A stretch of DNA of 64,000 nucleotides from Takakia lepidozioides. Its lineage: Eukaryota > Streptophyta > Takakiopsida > Takakiales > Takakiaceae. This document shows, piece by piece, positions 11,261 through 23,459 of the stretch. Position 1 is the stretch's first letter. Each line of letters begins with the position of its first letter. Below the pieces are notes generated by a model, which searched no databases, was not told where the DNA came from, and saw nothing but the letters and a program-made list of their open reading frames with translations. The position numbers and the translations under genes were made by a program. The stretch covers positions 8,556,001-8,620,000 of the forward strand of contig CM060734.1 in assembly GCA_030704615.1 (NCBI GenBank), written 5' to 3'.

Positions 11261-12620
11261 GCCCCATTTATATTTTTCCATGAATTTACTGAGTAGTAAT
11301 ATATCCAATCATTATTTATAGATCTCCCGTCGAGGTTCTTGTCTCGAGAGTGCTTGTGCTTAATGGTATGGACTCTTTCTCTTGTCAACTCTGAAACAGA
11401 TGAGGTGCATCTCATATGCTGATCTTGTGGTATTAAATGGTGAAAAAATGCCTCATCGTAGGAGAGGTGAAGAGACTAGCAATTTTTAGGAGTAGCACAA
11501 CTGATGCTATCCCAAGCCTGTCCGGGACATACAAAAGAGAAGCAACTTCCAGGGCACTAAAAACATGGATATATTACACCAGACGGATCTCCCACAGCCT
11601 TGCTGCAAGATTCCACTACTTGACAATCTGTCATCTCCAAATGCATGCTCATGGTCCCAAGGTGTGGATGAGGGCAAGCACTTGGGTACAATTGATATAC
11701 TTGAGATTCAGTGATCACCTTGGCCCATTTCACTTGTCTGAGTAGTATTACAAACTCCTCTGTTATCGGAATATTTAAGATGGGGAAATTAGCGGCATAG
11801 ATTATTCCTCACATGACCATTTGTTGCCTGGCTGGAGGACGGCCAAAGATAAAGAAGGAAAGGCTAGGGCCTGCTATCTCCAAGACCCTCCCAGTGGGCG
11901 CACCATGCTGACCCTTAACAGTCAATATGCATTGTTGCATGAAACAAATTCACTGCATAGAACGCTTGGGCTTTACCATACACTCCTCAATCCAGTTGAA
12001 GGAAAAGCTCCTACTTCAAGGCACAAAGATCCATCCTTAAAAAGGCTAGATAATGAACACCCATAGCCATTCACAGTTAAAATTAATACTTGAGAGATTG
12101 CTCTGCTGGCATACAACCTTAAGGATGATGCCCTCAAGCATTGCCAAGGGGCAGCTTTGCATGAATTCAACAGACAACCTTGGTAAACACTAACAATGAT
12201 GCCCATTGACTCAGGATTTGATAGAAGGTAACACCCACAACCCGTTCCAGTGTTGCTGAAAAATGTACCATCCCACGTGAAGATCAAAAGGGTCTGTAGG
12301 AATTGTACATCATTTCCTCTTGCCCTTGGTCCCCCACTGGCTGGCAACACATCATTCACTGCAGATACTACACCAAGGAGAAAGACTAAAGCACTAGGAG
12401 GTGTGACCACCCACACATAACTCCTCAGCAAGCCCTCCTAAAAAAAAAGGGAACGGACTTGAGGTCTTCCACATTGCTGACCAGAGATTTGGGGATGAGG
12501 AGACTTGAAATCAATCTGAAAGTCATTATAGCCAAAAGGAATATCCAGTGAACATACAACTAACCCTGTGCAGATATTATCTGCCTCAGCTCTACACTGT
12601 TCTATGACACTGAGCAAAAA
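11260..12620. other. No gene recognised; includes likely 3' flank of the RNA-binding protein gene
   Basis: A 152-codon minus-strand frame (12431-11973) has no recognisable domain and sits directly downstream of the stop of the RNA-binding protein gene (12626). It is therefore most simply 3' UTR or flank. The rest shows no coding signal. Confidence 0.4.
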
Positions 12621-12625
12621 AGGCT

Positions 12626-15085
12626 CTAACTCCTGCCATAGGGATGGTATCGTCCATTGCTACTACCATAACCCCGACTACTCCCATAGCCACTGTAGGC
12701 CCCATTTGTACCGTAGCCACCCCCATAGCCAGCAGCACTGTAACCACCATACCCCATTCCTCCGTACGCATCACTGACATCACTATACCCACCCATCATG
12801 CCACCACCATAGTCAGCAGATCCATACAATCCCATATTGCCTCCATACCCTCCTCCACCCATGGACCCACTCCCATAGCCTGCAACACCCATGTTGCCAC
12901 GTCCGTAGCCTCCGTCCCCATAACCACCTCCATATCCACCACCGTAGCCTCCAGCCCCGTAACCTCCAGCCCCATATCCACCTCTTCCACCATAAACACC
13001 CCCTCCTGACCTGTATGAACTCCCATATCCTCCGCCACCCCCCAAATTGTCATATGCTCCTCCATCTCCATACCCTCCATAAGCAGCACTACCGCCAACA
13101 CTGTATCCACCTCCCCTTCCGGCACCCCCATATCCCCCTGGACTTTCTTGCACTGGTCTTTTAGGTTCTGCTTTCTTTAACTCCACCTGTCAAATAACAA
13201 GAAACCACTCAGCACTTCAAAAACCAAGCACTTGATGTACCTACTCAGTAATCCCTGTAGTCACATGGATATATGTAGTGAACCTACTGTGGGTTTGACT
13301 TAACTTACCTACCACCAAAGACCTACAAAAGGGTACTTACATACATGGGCAACTCGTCTTAAGATGCAGCCCCCAACTACAGATGAAGGAAATGGCCACC
13401 AAGAATTGGCCCTGCTGTTTGAACCAAATACCCTAAGTTGGAGCTTATATTGTGTGGTCTACAAAGCCACAAAATGGTGGTGTAAGCTACCCCCCTAGGC
13501 CAGCATGCATATGGAAACTAGCAAGACTGACAGAGGAAGAGATTGCATAAGTCGATAGATTCTGAAAGTAGCTTGTATTGAAAGCTGGCATATGTGGACA
13601 AGCTTCAAACTCACACCTACAACTGCAAGTTCTCATTGCACCGTACACAAAATCCTGCTCACTAATTCCTCCAAGGGAGAGAGAGTACCTGCTTTCCACC
13701 AAGCTCATGCATTTTCCCATGTGCAAGGATGTCTTCGACAGACTGTTCACTATCAAAAGTCACAAACCCAAAACCACGAGAGCGCCCTGTGCTGTGATCT
13801 TGCATAATTTGATGCTCCACAACCCTTCCAAACCCGGCGAAGTAGCCTTTGAACTCCTCTGTAATTAATTTACACAGAAGTCAGAAAGTACTTCCTAATG
13901 AACTTTCACCCACCACAGAAATAAAAGCTCCAACTCAGACTTCCACCTTTGCGGACATGAGAAAGAAGAACGAGAGGGCAGTTGTCAGCATCCACACAAG
14001 CATACCATCTGTGATAGTAGGAGGTATGCCTCCTACAAAAATCTTCTTTGTCTTCGGTCCTTGGGTTGCAGAGATGTTGTCCCGAGGAACCGACTTTTTG
14101 GCCTCCACCTGCACCTCCATCTAGTGAGCGTTGTGATTCACCGCTGTGGATTCCAAGATCTTCCCAAAACTGGAACATACAAAATAAAAACTGAAAACGG
14201 ACCCCTTCCGCACAAGCTCCTAAGTGAATGCACCCAAGGTCTACAGTTTTGACACTAACCGTTCTACCATCAATGACATGCTTGTCTAGGACAACACGAT
14301 CGCAGACGGCTGCATCGGCAAAGGTGACGAACCCAAACCCGCGAGGATGACCCGTGGAGCGATCTTTCATGATGACAGCATCTGTGATTTCTCCATAATC
14401 CTTGAAGTGGCTTGTGAGGTTATCTGTACGTAGTGTGGGATGTAAGTGCCCGACTAGAAAAAGAATGTGGAAGGTATCTAATCTATCTTCCCAATCAGTG
14501 TAGACCCCAAAGACCAGAACCTACCGTCTGAGTGCGCACGGCTCTAAGTGAACAGAATAAACAGTGAACGTAGTTACCATGCAGAAACGATTCATTCAGT
14601 TGTGCACCTTTACTTGGAAACCTCAAAACCCCGGGAAACGGGGAATAGGCACGCACCTGTAGATGTATCCCATGAAAGGCCTCCGATGAAGATTTTCCCT
14701 CTATCATGCGAATGGTAGTGAGTTAGCTACATGGGGATCGACGACCACTCTTACTTTTTACAAGCAAATCGCGTCATCCATACCACAATCAGACCCTACA
14801 GCGAGTGCTAAAGCTCAAACTACAGCTAGGTCCATAAGGGGCTGAACTTGCAACTAACCCTGGACTCGACGTTTTCTCTGCGGAGGCGTCTGGCGAAGAC
14901 TTGGCTTCGCTTTCTACCACAACGGCCTTTGGAGTCCCTCCATTCTGAAAGTGCTGCTCTTCCGGCTCATCGTCAGCCTGGTGTTGCGGTTCACCCTCGG
15001 CCGCATGCTGCTCCTCATCCAACTCTTGATTCAAATCGGGCTGGGCCCCTTCCTGCCCCCTCTGCTCCTCCCCCCCTCCTTCCAT
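12626..15085 (-). CDS. Two-RRM hnRNP A/B (Musashi/DAZAP1-like) glycine-rich RNA-binding protein
   Basis: Six exons with GT-AG borders and consistent phases: 15085-14859, 14700-14657, 14423-14260, 14120-14006, 13858-13689 and 13186-12626 (stop). They total 1281 nt, or 426 residues. An acidic Glu/Gln-rich leader (about 1-75) precedes RRM1 (RNP2 KIFIGGLSW, RNP1 RGFGFVTF, with a DAVIMKDRSTG loop). The linker EAKKSVPRD leads to RRM2 (RNP2 KIFVGGIPP, RNP1 RGFGFVTF). A long glycine/tyrosine-rich tail (GGYG, GGGYG) forms most of exon 6. Proteins of this type bind mRNA in the nucleus and cytoplasm. The AKK-PRD linker and DAVIMKDR wording match plant RNP1-type hnRNPs. Exon 4 could start six bases later (14114), removing two residues. 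In the pseudogene copy those bases contain a stop, so the later site may be the true one. The start is the ATG after a CTG run. Confidence 0.88.
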
Positions 15086-15088
15086 CAC

Positions 15089-15110
15089 CAGCAGCAGCAG
15101 CAGCAGCAGC
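15089..15110. repeat. (CAG)7 / (CTG)7 microsatellite upstream of start codon
   Basis: Seven CAG units on the plus strand, read as CTG on the transcribed strand, lie directly 5' of the RNA-binding protein start codon in its presumed 5' UTR. The duplicated copy lacks the run. Confidence 0.9.
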
Positions 15111-15139
15111 GACCCTCGTGCAAGCCAGCAACACCACAA

Positions 15140-15494
15140 CTGACGAGACCTTTGCCTCTACCTCTTACTCCCCTCCTGCCCTACCTGCCTGCCCTCTTCC
15201 TCTTTCTCTGCTTGCGTACAAAGCCGTGTTGCTCTCCTGTCTGCGAGCTTCCCTCTCTTCCTGCAGCAATCGCTGGCTATGGCGGCCACACACAAGCACC
15301 GTCCCCCTCCTGCCGAGGCACCCCGACGGCAAACCCTGTCTGCACGCAACGTGTCGCACCGACTCCATTGGCACCAACATGGAATCTTCGTCCTCGATCC
15401 CACGTTCTTGCATCGATTATTAGTAGTATTATGATTGTCATTTTATAGTTGAAGTTAATGTTGGTGGGCGGCCAGTACGCAGACAGGTTTATTT
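15140..15494. other. Presumed promoter region of the RNA-binding protein gene
   Basis: CT-rich on the plus strand (GA-rich on the gene strand), with no recognisable gene. It shares wording with the equivalent upstream region of the duplicated copy near 9180-9330, as expected if the duplication included promoter DNA. Confidence 0.4.
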
Positions 15495-15857
15495 GCCTCT
15501 CATTTTAAGATAATAGGGTCTTCAATGGGCACGTGCGATGTGGCCGGTGGGCCCCGCGCACGGACGCCCGGCTCCCGAGCACCCTGCCCGCCGCTGCGCG
15601 CGGGCGCGGCTGCAGCAACCGCCCACGCGCCCCCGTCCGCCGCGCGGCCAGTCCCCCGCCCATGAGTCCGCTGCCCAGCAGTATGCCAGTCCGTCAGTCT
15701 GCCCGTCAGTCCGGTGTTGGCCAGCAGCAGTCTGCCAGTCCGCCAGTCTGCCCGCCAGTCCGCTGGCCAGTCCCCTGCCATCCAGTCTGCTGACGGCGCA
15801 TGATCGCCACCGTCCATTCCCATAACCCATCCGAGCCCTCCATTTTTAGGGCTGCAA
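15495..15857 (+). repeat. Long direct repeat, copy 1 (pairs with 25393-25763)
   Basis: Starts GCCTCTCATTTTAAGATAAT and ends CATTTTTAGGGCTGCAA. It contains a very GC-rich block (GTGGCCGGTGGGCCCCGCGC) and several AGTCYGYTGGCC units. The second copy, in the same orientation about 9.9 kb away, matches over its whole length with small indels in the tandem part. Sequences outside these borders differ. It could be an LTR-like or MULE-terminal sequence. No terminal inverted partner was found. Confidence 0.8.
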
Positions 15858-17548
15858 AAATGACAATGATCTTCCCACCAAATCCCGGCCGCTCTCTTTT
15901 GACGGCTGTTTATTGTCCGATGTTGCGGTAGGCGTTTTCATGCACGCGACTGTTCCTCTTTTGCGCGCGATGTTCATGATGATGATGAAGCGTGTGCTTG
16001 AACATGAGAGGATTGTCTCGGCACTACAGCCACCATCGTGCATATGCTTCCACTATTTTTGTCTTCTTGTTGTGCTTTCGGGAACCTTTGTTTTATGGTT
16101 TGGTTCTATGTCATAAATATGGAAAATGTGGACATCTATCGTTGATAACGTCCTCTGCTTGTGATCCGTCATGATACGTTTAGCCCCTTCGTACTGCATC
16201 CCTCATGAGAGCCTTCACAAGTTTAGTTCGTTTAAAGGAACCCATGGGTAACATGGGCGCGAAAATGGTGGAAGCGTATGCACATGGGGGCGTGTATTGC
16301 AGATTTCGTATCGGACGATGGGACTGTTTATGTGACCAAGTATAGCGGCTTGCATCCGTCGTGCATAAGTTGTGGAAAAGGGTGAAGAATCTGAAGAAAC
16401 CCAGCTTTGTGATGGATCCACATGATATTATATAAGGGATGGCAGCACAAAAAAACAATTCGAGTCGTCACGGAACACCATCCAGTCGTAAGGTCCTCAA
16501 ACATCCACACGCATCTGCTGAATGCAGATGTCTGAGCCACGACGGGAGATGTCTGAGACAATTGCATCTGCAAATGCGCGTGGATGTTTGAGGTCCGTTG
16601 TGTCGCGAGTCTGTTCACAGTGGGTCCGCTGGCCCGTCAGTGCTCCGGATATTCCCCTTATCGTGTGCATAACAGTCAGTTTGGAGGCGGTCTGCTGGAA
16701 GTCCATCTGTTGGGATATCAGTCTGTTGCACTTGTGAATTTGTCAGTCTGTTGTGTCGAAAGTCTGTTGCACTAAGTCTGTTTGACTTCTTATTTTCCCT
16801 CCGGTCAGTCTTTTGGCTTGTTCTCCCGCCAGTCTGGTGAAACGTCCGTCTGTTGGACAGTTCTCCTCTATGGATATCAGTCTGTTGGACTGTGCATGCA
16901 TCAGTCTGTTGTGCCGCGAGTCTGTTCGCAATGGATGTGTTCGACTTTCCTGTTCTCCCCTTACTCTCTTTTGTCTTCATTCCGCTGGCAGGGAAGTGCC
17001 TCCAATATAAAGCCGCTTCGCCTCAGCAAAGCGAATAGTCCGCTGGACTGGCGGTCCGGTGGACTCTCGGCCCGATGGGAAATGAGTCTGTTGCACTTGC
17101 GAGGAGCGTGGATGAATTTAGTACGATGGGTTCGTTCGGTGGACGTATTCAATGCGATGACGGCGGATAGTTGGCGCCTGTGAAATCGCGACACGTTGGC
17201 AGTGCCATGCCCGCTTTCCCCCTTCTACTTCTACTTTCTTCATTCTCTTCGCACCTGTTTCTTCGCACAGTTTTGCACTGCTTTGTTTTCCTCTTTGCGT
17301 TTCCATCACCGTAACAAAAGACGACCGTTCTTCCCCAGGTGTGGAGAGTCGCGGTGAGCCGCGAAGCGTCGCAAACACGCTCACCTTCGTAACAACTCGA
17401 AGTTCATCGGCTCGGTGAGGTTCTCACTTGCTGCGGTGTTTCCATTCCATTCTGTGTCATCTTCTTGCTTAGGGTGAGTCTTTTCATAGGACTTCTATCT
17501 GTCGCTCTGTCGCTCATTGTCCTTGCACCTTCGTTTCATTCTGTAGCG
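15858..17548. other. Upstream region of the unknown gene, dense in AGTCTGTTG units
   Basis: No supported coding frame. From about 16600 to 17095 the plus strand carries many CAGTCTGTTG/AGTCCGCTGG units with irregular spacing. 15905-16600 shows nothing recognisable. The region probably contains the promoter and 5' UTR of the gene beginning at 17549, but no core element can be named with confidence. Confidence 0.45.
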
Positions 17549-20500
17549 ATGGAGGATGCTTGTGAAAAAGGTGGAGCGGACTGGTTGGATTTTGTGTACC
17601 AAACCAGACTGAAGAAGGAGCGAAGGTACTGGTACTCACCAGACGAGTTTGATCATAAAATAGTGGAAGCATTTGTAGACCTCCGCGTCCGGAAGCCCAA
17701 AAACTCGAATTGGCAGAAGGACAAGCTCTTCTGTCCCTTCTGTGAAGAGGTAATCAAGGACAAAATCCAACTAAATCGGCATTGTGTTGACACGGGTTGC
17801 AAGGAGACTGTTGCAATGATTCCACGGGATTTCAAGCCTTGGCCGATACTGAAAGAAATATCGATTGTCAAAGAGGCCACAATGCGCTTGCGCGGATCAG
17901 TGCTTGACCCCCGCACTTTGGAATTAGACGAAGTGCGCGCACGGTATGGCGTCCATTGTGGTGGCCCGTCAATGGAGGATTTGCAAGTGCAGGGAATGCC
18001 GGACGCTCCCAGAAAACGTAAACTGAGTGATGGGGCCCAAAAAAAGGAGAGGCAAAAAAAGGAGAAGGCTGTAAGGTCTGCTCGCGAGGCAAGGGCAAAA
18101 TCCACGCAACAGACTGAACCCCGTCCTGGGCGGCAGACCCACACCATCAGTACTGATACTGAAAGTGAATTTGCTCAGGGCCTGGAAGGGGTGACAAGTC
18201 CAGTGGACATTGACTTGCCTGACCAGACTCGGCAGCAGACTCACACAAATACCGCGATCCATGCCATCGGTTTAGGGTCAAAACCAAAAACTCAACAGAG
18301 CACTAAAGGGCCAGTCTGCCCTGATACATTGCGCCTCGTTGACTTTGGGCTTTTCCCACCAGAGTGCCCACCAATTGGGGATCCAGACTTCTTCCGTTAT
18401 TTCTATAGAGTTGCCCAGTCAGGTCTGCTACGCACATTCATCCGACAGGCGGAACAGAACTGGTTGAACAGCTTTGAAAAAAAAGATGAGGATTCTGAAG
18501 TAGAGGAGGTAATGGTCAGTCTGACTGCCCAGTCTGTTCTCTGTGCTGTTTGAGTCCATCATCGGGGTCACGTTGCCTATTCAGTCTGGTCAGTCCGTTG
18601 CGTTCTCTCCTCAGTCCGCTGGCTAACTCCGCTCGTCAGTTAGTCTGTTTTATATCGCTGCATTATTTACTGAGTCCGTTTGCCAGTCTGCTGGTCCAGT
18701 CCACTGATATAGTCTACTAGTTGCCTCCACCCTACGTACGCACGTTACAGTCTACTGGTCTGTGAGTCCAGTCCGCTGCATGAGGTGAATATAGAGTCCA
18801 CGTCCATGTTCCTGACGTCGAAGTTCTCTGCCGTGTATCAGGATGAACGTGTTTCTATTCGTAGGGCCATTCAGGCTTGGCGGATACCTAGCAATGATGC
18901 TCCTTTACAAGCGACTGCAGTGCGTGCGGAAGTGGACCGCGTGCGAGAGTACATATTATTGAAGTATCCTGGGTCATCTGCTGCTATAGCGACATTATAT
19001 ATTCAAGACGCGTCGGGGGGGGGGGAATGCGTCTGGGACAGCCGAGTCTGCCATCCAGCAGACTCCCATTCAGCAGGCCGTCATCCAGCAGACTCTCGTT
19101 CAGCAGCCTGTCATCCAACAGACTCCAACGGAGCAGACTCCCAACGAGCAGCCTGTCATCCTGCAGACTCCTCTCCAGGAGCCCATCATGCAGCCCATGC
19201 CAATGGGAAGTCCTGTCATCCAACAGACTGTGGACCAGCAGACTGACCAGCAGACTGCCTTTCTCTCACATAGCACGACGTTTTTTTGCAGTTTGGCGAT
19301 CGCCATCACCGGTAATTCGACCCGGAGCTGAAGACCTCACACTTCCCCGGCTTAGGGTGGGAGAAATTAATCCCCATTTGGATTGGCATAATGAGCTCCA
19401 CCGGATTGTTGTGGACCACCGGTGGTCATTTGTACCCTTTCATTATTCCATGGAGTTTTCTATTGAGGAAGCCAACCATGTTCTAGAAGCCGCCTCTGCT
19501 GTTGCCATTGAAGCCACAAGCGACCAAAATGCGCTGCCTCTACTTGTGCAGCTGATTCTCATGGATGACCCACGGCCTGAAGACCTTAGACATATGCCTA
19601 TGGCACATCCAATCTTTGGGGTGCGAAGAAAGCACTTGTTTGGATTGACTGAGGAGGACTTTGAGCGCATGACAGCTTCTTCCCTACAACACAGATGGAT
19701 GCAATTTGGCAATTTCCGCTCATACAACAAGTTGATGAAGGATTCGCATAGTTTGAGGATAGACTTACTCCATGGAACAGACCATTCACAGAAGTTTGTG
19801 GTGGATGACGCATTGCACTGGTTTGCATTGGTGATGGAGCGAGCAGTATTCGACATTGTTTTGCAGAATCCCAATGTCTTCAAAAGTCATGTGGTGTGGG
19901 ATCCCAACTGAAGACCGCATCGGCGCCATTGCTCATCTCGATGGAGCATGCCTGTGCCGGCAAATCAAGGACATTGGCCTCGTCAGAAATCTCTTGGAAG
20001 GTAAAATGTTATGGGCAACTTTCGTGTTTCAGCTCAATTTCTTTTGCCAATTTTTTTACAAGTTCACATTTGCATAAACATGTGTTGCAGGGCGAGTTGA
20101 TCTGGGAGACAAGCAAGTGCAGGCTGCTTTCGACTCTTTTGCCAGAGGTGCAAGGGACCTTGTCCTGGCTTTACAAGGAGTTCGGGAGACTGTCCAGCAG
20201 ACTAGCCACAAGAATGTCGAACAACATATTCCCCACGACACATGTGGGCAGACTGCCCAAGTACTGGAGACCGAGCATGTGCACCAGACCATCCCGGGTA
20301 ATAGGCCGGATCACTCCCAGCAGACTGCCCCGCACACACATACTGAGTATGTGCAAACAGTACTGAGCGGGCAGCAAACTTTGCAGACTTTGCAACAGAC
20401 TGAAGAACAAATCGGCCAATAGACTGCCCCTCAGCCGACTGTGCAGTAGACCAGCGAACATGGCCACCAGACTGCCCCTCAGCAAACTGTACAGCAGACC

Positions 20501-23051
20501 GTGCAGTAGAGCGACGAATCCAGCCATCAGATTGCCCCTCAGCAGACCGTGCAGCAGACCGACGAATCCAGCCAGCAGATTGCCCCTCAGCAGACTGTGC
20601 AGCATACTGGCGAACCCACTCAGCAGATGGCCGAGCAGACTATCCAGGAGACTAACAGCCAGTCTGTTCCCTGGATTGTGCAACAGACTCGGATGCATTG
20701 GCCTCACCGGGACCCTGTGGACGAATTTCTGCTGAGTTCCCAACAACATGTTTTTGGATCTGCCAGTATGAGTGTTTTGACCGAGTCCACTTTTCCCCCA
20801 AGCACATTCACTGACAACGTCATCAGGTCACTGGTAAAGCATTCTTATCCAGCTCCCCGTGGCCTGCCTTCTATGACCTTCCAGGTTAGTCTGGTTTTCG
20901 TGCGCTCAGTGGCGAAAGCCATAGATGAGTCTTACGTGATGACCGAACTCAATCTGGGAACGCAAAACCGTATCATAGATCTTACAGAAGAGTCCGAGGA
21001 AGCAATTGCCGGTGGGTCTTCCATACAAGTTCTTGATGTTTCCCAAGTCCATGGAGATCCGAACACCCAGCCGGCTGTCCACCAGACTGACCAGCACACT
21101 GAACAGTGGACACATGGAAGGACTGCCGAGCAACCTGTGGCGGGGCAGCATACTGTCTTCATTGATGAGCAGACTAAACCGCAGACTAACCAACAGACTG
21201 CACAAGTCACAGATGGAAGGACTGACCAGGATGGCTCGGAGCGGCAGACTGCATAGCTGAGCTCTGACTGCACAGTTCAGATTGCACGGCCTGACCAGCA
21301 CACTGCACACTTCACAGAGGGAAGGACTGACGACCAACCTGCCACCGAGCACATTGCTCACATTGAGGAAGAGACTGAACCACAGAGTTGCCAGCAGACT
21401 GCACAGTTCACAGACGAAAGGACTGACGAAGAACCGGCGGCCGAGCAGACTACCCACATTGAGCAACAGACTGAACATGCTGGCAGGCACACTGACAAGG
21501 AACCACATGTGGCGCAAACACCGTCTGGTATAGCGCTGGATTACATGGAGTCTGCTCCCTCACCCCTTGGGCAGGTTGTGCCATTTCCTCTTTCAGCACT
21601 GTTGTTTATATTTTAGCACATTGTGAAATTGGGCTAATTCGACATTTTGCTCGGTATCCTCACAGGATGTTCGTCCCTCCGTCGGCAGACTGTCTACTTC
21701 TGAGGACATGACATCTTCCACCCATGCTGCAAACGTGGGATCGACAACCAAGAAAGGTGTGGGGGTGAGCACGCCCCCCGATGCGCGGGTCAGTTCTACG
21801 CATGTGACCCACGAAGCTGCAAAGACAGGTCCAGCAAGTGTAAACAAACCTGCTGACCAGCCTTTGTTGCGAAGTAGGGCGGCAGCGCTGCGCTTGTCTG
21901 CTCTATCTAGCCCGCCTACAGCTGTCCCTGCTTCCCAGGTGAGAGGCAAAGCCAAGAAGCGGACTGTCGTGGACCATGCTGAGGAGGTCGAGGAGGGTCC
22001 GAGTACCAAGAGACCGGCGAAGAAAAAGTCTGGCGTCTTTATGAACAAGAACCGCAAGCTAGCCTTGAACATGGACAAAGATGTGGGTCGTCTCCTGGAG
22101 CAGCACATGTGAGTATTGTGCTCAGTCTCCTCGTCTGTCTTTGTTGTTAAGTGCTTTGCGCTCTGTTGCGGTCAGTCTGATGCTGGTTTCATCATTGTCT
22201 GTTGTGGTTAGTCTTGTCAGTTTGATGAATTGTTCAGCCTGTAGAGTGTTTGGTACCATGTTGACGTCAGTCTGTTCAGTACATGAGGCTTCCCGAAGGA
22301 TGGTCTGCTCTGTGCAGGATGGGTGCTCGGTTTTGCAAAGCACATGCTCTGCACGTGAAGGCGGGTAATTCCATGCTGATGTTTTTTGAAGGGGACCTAC
22401 GGTTTGAATGCGGACTGTTGCCAGATGACATAAAGGCAGTCCAAAAGGTTGAGTCGGAGTGCACAGATAGACTCTTGGAGCTGTGGTGTCGATTCTATGA
22501 GAAGTCGGTTGAGGCTGCGTTCACCAACACTATTGCTGTTCTTCCAACGTCGACATGGACGGTGTTGAAGTCATTGGGGGTGGGGCAACATGAAAGCCTT
22601 CTGGAGGTCTTGAAAGGTTGCCTCAGCACTGAACGACTGGGCAAGGACTTGAAAGAGTGCGATTTCATTTTGGTGCCAATTGGGGACGAGTAAGAACTCT
22701 TCTGAGTCTGCTGAGACTGTCTCCTGAGTCATAGTCTGGTTTCGCAGTGTCGTCTTGACTCTGAGCAATTAAGTTGACCTCTGTATTTGTGCAGTGGACT
22801 GGGTTTGAAGATTGAGTCTGCTGAGTGCTGAGTCTGCTGAGTGTCAGTCTGCTGAGTCTGCCCATCATGATTGTGCAATGACGCCATGTTGTTTGATACC
22901 ATTGCAGGGGGCACTGGAGTGTTACCTCCGCAAGGGCTGTTACACTCACCTCAACTCTATCAGGGACTTGCATAAATGTCCCTTTGTTCTAGGGTGGATT
23001 CGGAAGCTTCATGCGCAGTGCTTAGGGTACTCGATGGACTCACCAAAGTGG
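17549..23051 (+). CDS. Unrecognised multi-exon gene with CCHC-type finger and Q-Q-T repeats (disrupted)
   Basis: I do not recognise this gene. Exon 1 (17549-18508) encodes 320 residues with CPFC-x12-H-x5-C (a possible zinc finger near residue 70), then basic, coiled and Q-Q-T segments. It ends at GAG|GTAATG. Further exonic blocks are 18832-~19250 (ending in P-V-I-Q-Q-T repeats), 19299-20000, 20092-~21570, 21665-22107, ~22280-22690 and ~22908-23051. Several are flanked by clear GT or AG borders (GTAAAATG at 20001, TTGCAG before 20092, TTGCAG before 22908, GTATTA after 23051). Introns are packed with AGTCTG units, exons with CAGCAGACT. Defects: G11 run (19015-19025) that shifts the frame, one extra A near 19906, and four in-frame TAG stops. 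Exon joins around 22107-22290 and 22690-22908 do not keep phase as drawn. It may be a decayed mobile-element gene or a host gene with assembly errors. Confidence 0.5.
18509..18831 (+). repeat. Intron filled with AGTCYGYTGG units
   Basis: The intron after exon 1 starts GTAATGGTCAGTCTG and holds about a dozen AGTCTG/AGTCCG/AGTCTACTGG units, all in the same orientation. It ends at a TATCAG acceptor before GATGAACGT. The orientation is the reverse complement of the units in the flanking exons. Confidence 0.65.
20180..20700 (+). repeat. Coding CAGCAGACTG repeat block (Q-Q-T tract)
   Basis: Within exon 20092-~21570 the ~10-base unit recurs as CAGCAGACT(G/A)NCC, read in frame as Gln-Gln-Thr with short spacers. 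Three TAG codons (20420, 20447, 20507) interrupt the tract where neighbouring units have CAG. A second block of the same kind lies at 21060-21490. Confidence 0.8.
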
Positions 23052-23055
23052 CAGG

Positions 23056-23459
23056 TATTAATAGGTTCTTCGAGAACCTACCAGTCGGGTAGGTGGTAGG
23101 TCAAAAACCCAGGCATACCATGGATTAGGGTTTGGGGCTTCCATTTCGTATCAGGGTGCTACCAGTATTGTATGGCTATAAGAGCTCATTATTCATATTG
23201 TAGGCACGGATTGCTTGAAATTTGGTTGTGCAACCTCGGTAGGGTCTCGCGGACACTAAAGGCACATAATGGGGAGTGACGGCTCCGTAGTAGGATATCT
23301 CTTTTGTTGGACTATATCATATTTCGGATTGATATGCACACAACAATCTTTGCATCATGCCCCTCATGCGTGTATAATCTTTTGTGTGATATTCTGAAAG
23401 TTGCATGTTTTGTTTGTCATGTTTCATCTTTCATTTTGGATGGAAGACAATAGGAATAA
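23056..23459. other. No gene seen
   Basis: Follows the last recognised exon donor of the unknown gene. It may be intron or insertion flank. No frame, repeat or splice acceptor stands out before the LTR at 23460. Confidence 0.35.

Noticed and set aside
12644-13009. Plus-strand Thr/Ile-rich open frame
   Set aside because: It is the antisense of the glycine-rich exon 6 of the RNA-binding protein.
19100-19309. Minus-strand Leu/Val-rich frames across the CAGCAGACT tract
   Set aside because: These are translations of the complement of the coding repeat; the plus-strand Q-Q-T frame is continuous with neighbouring exons.
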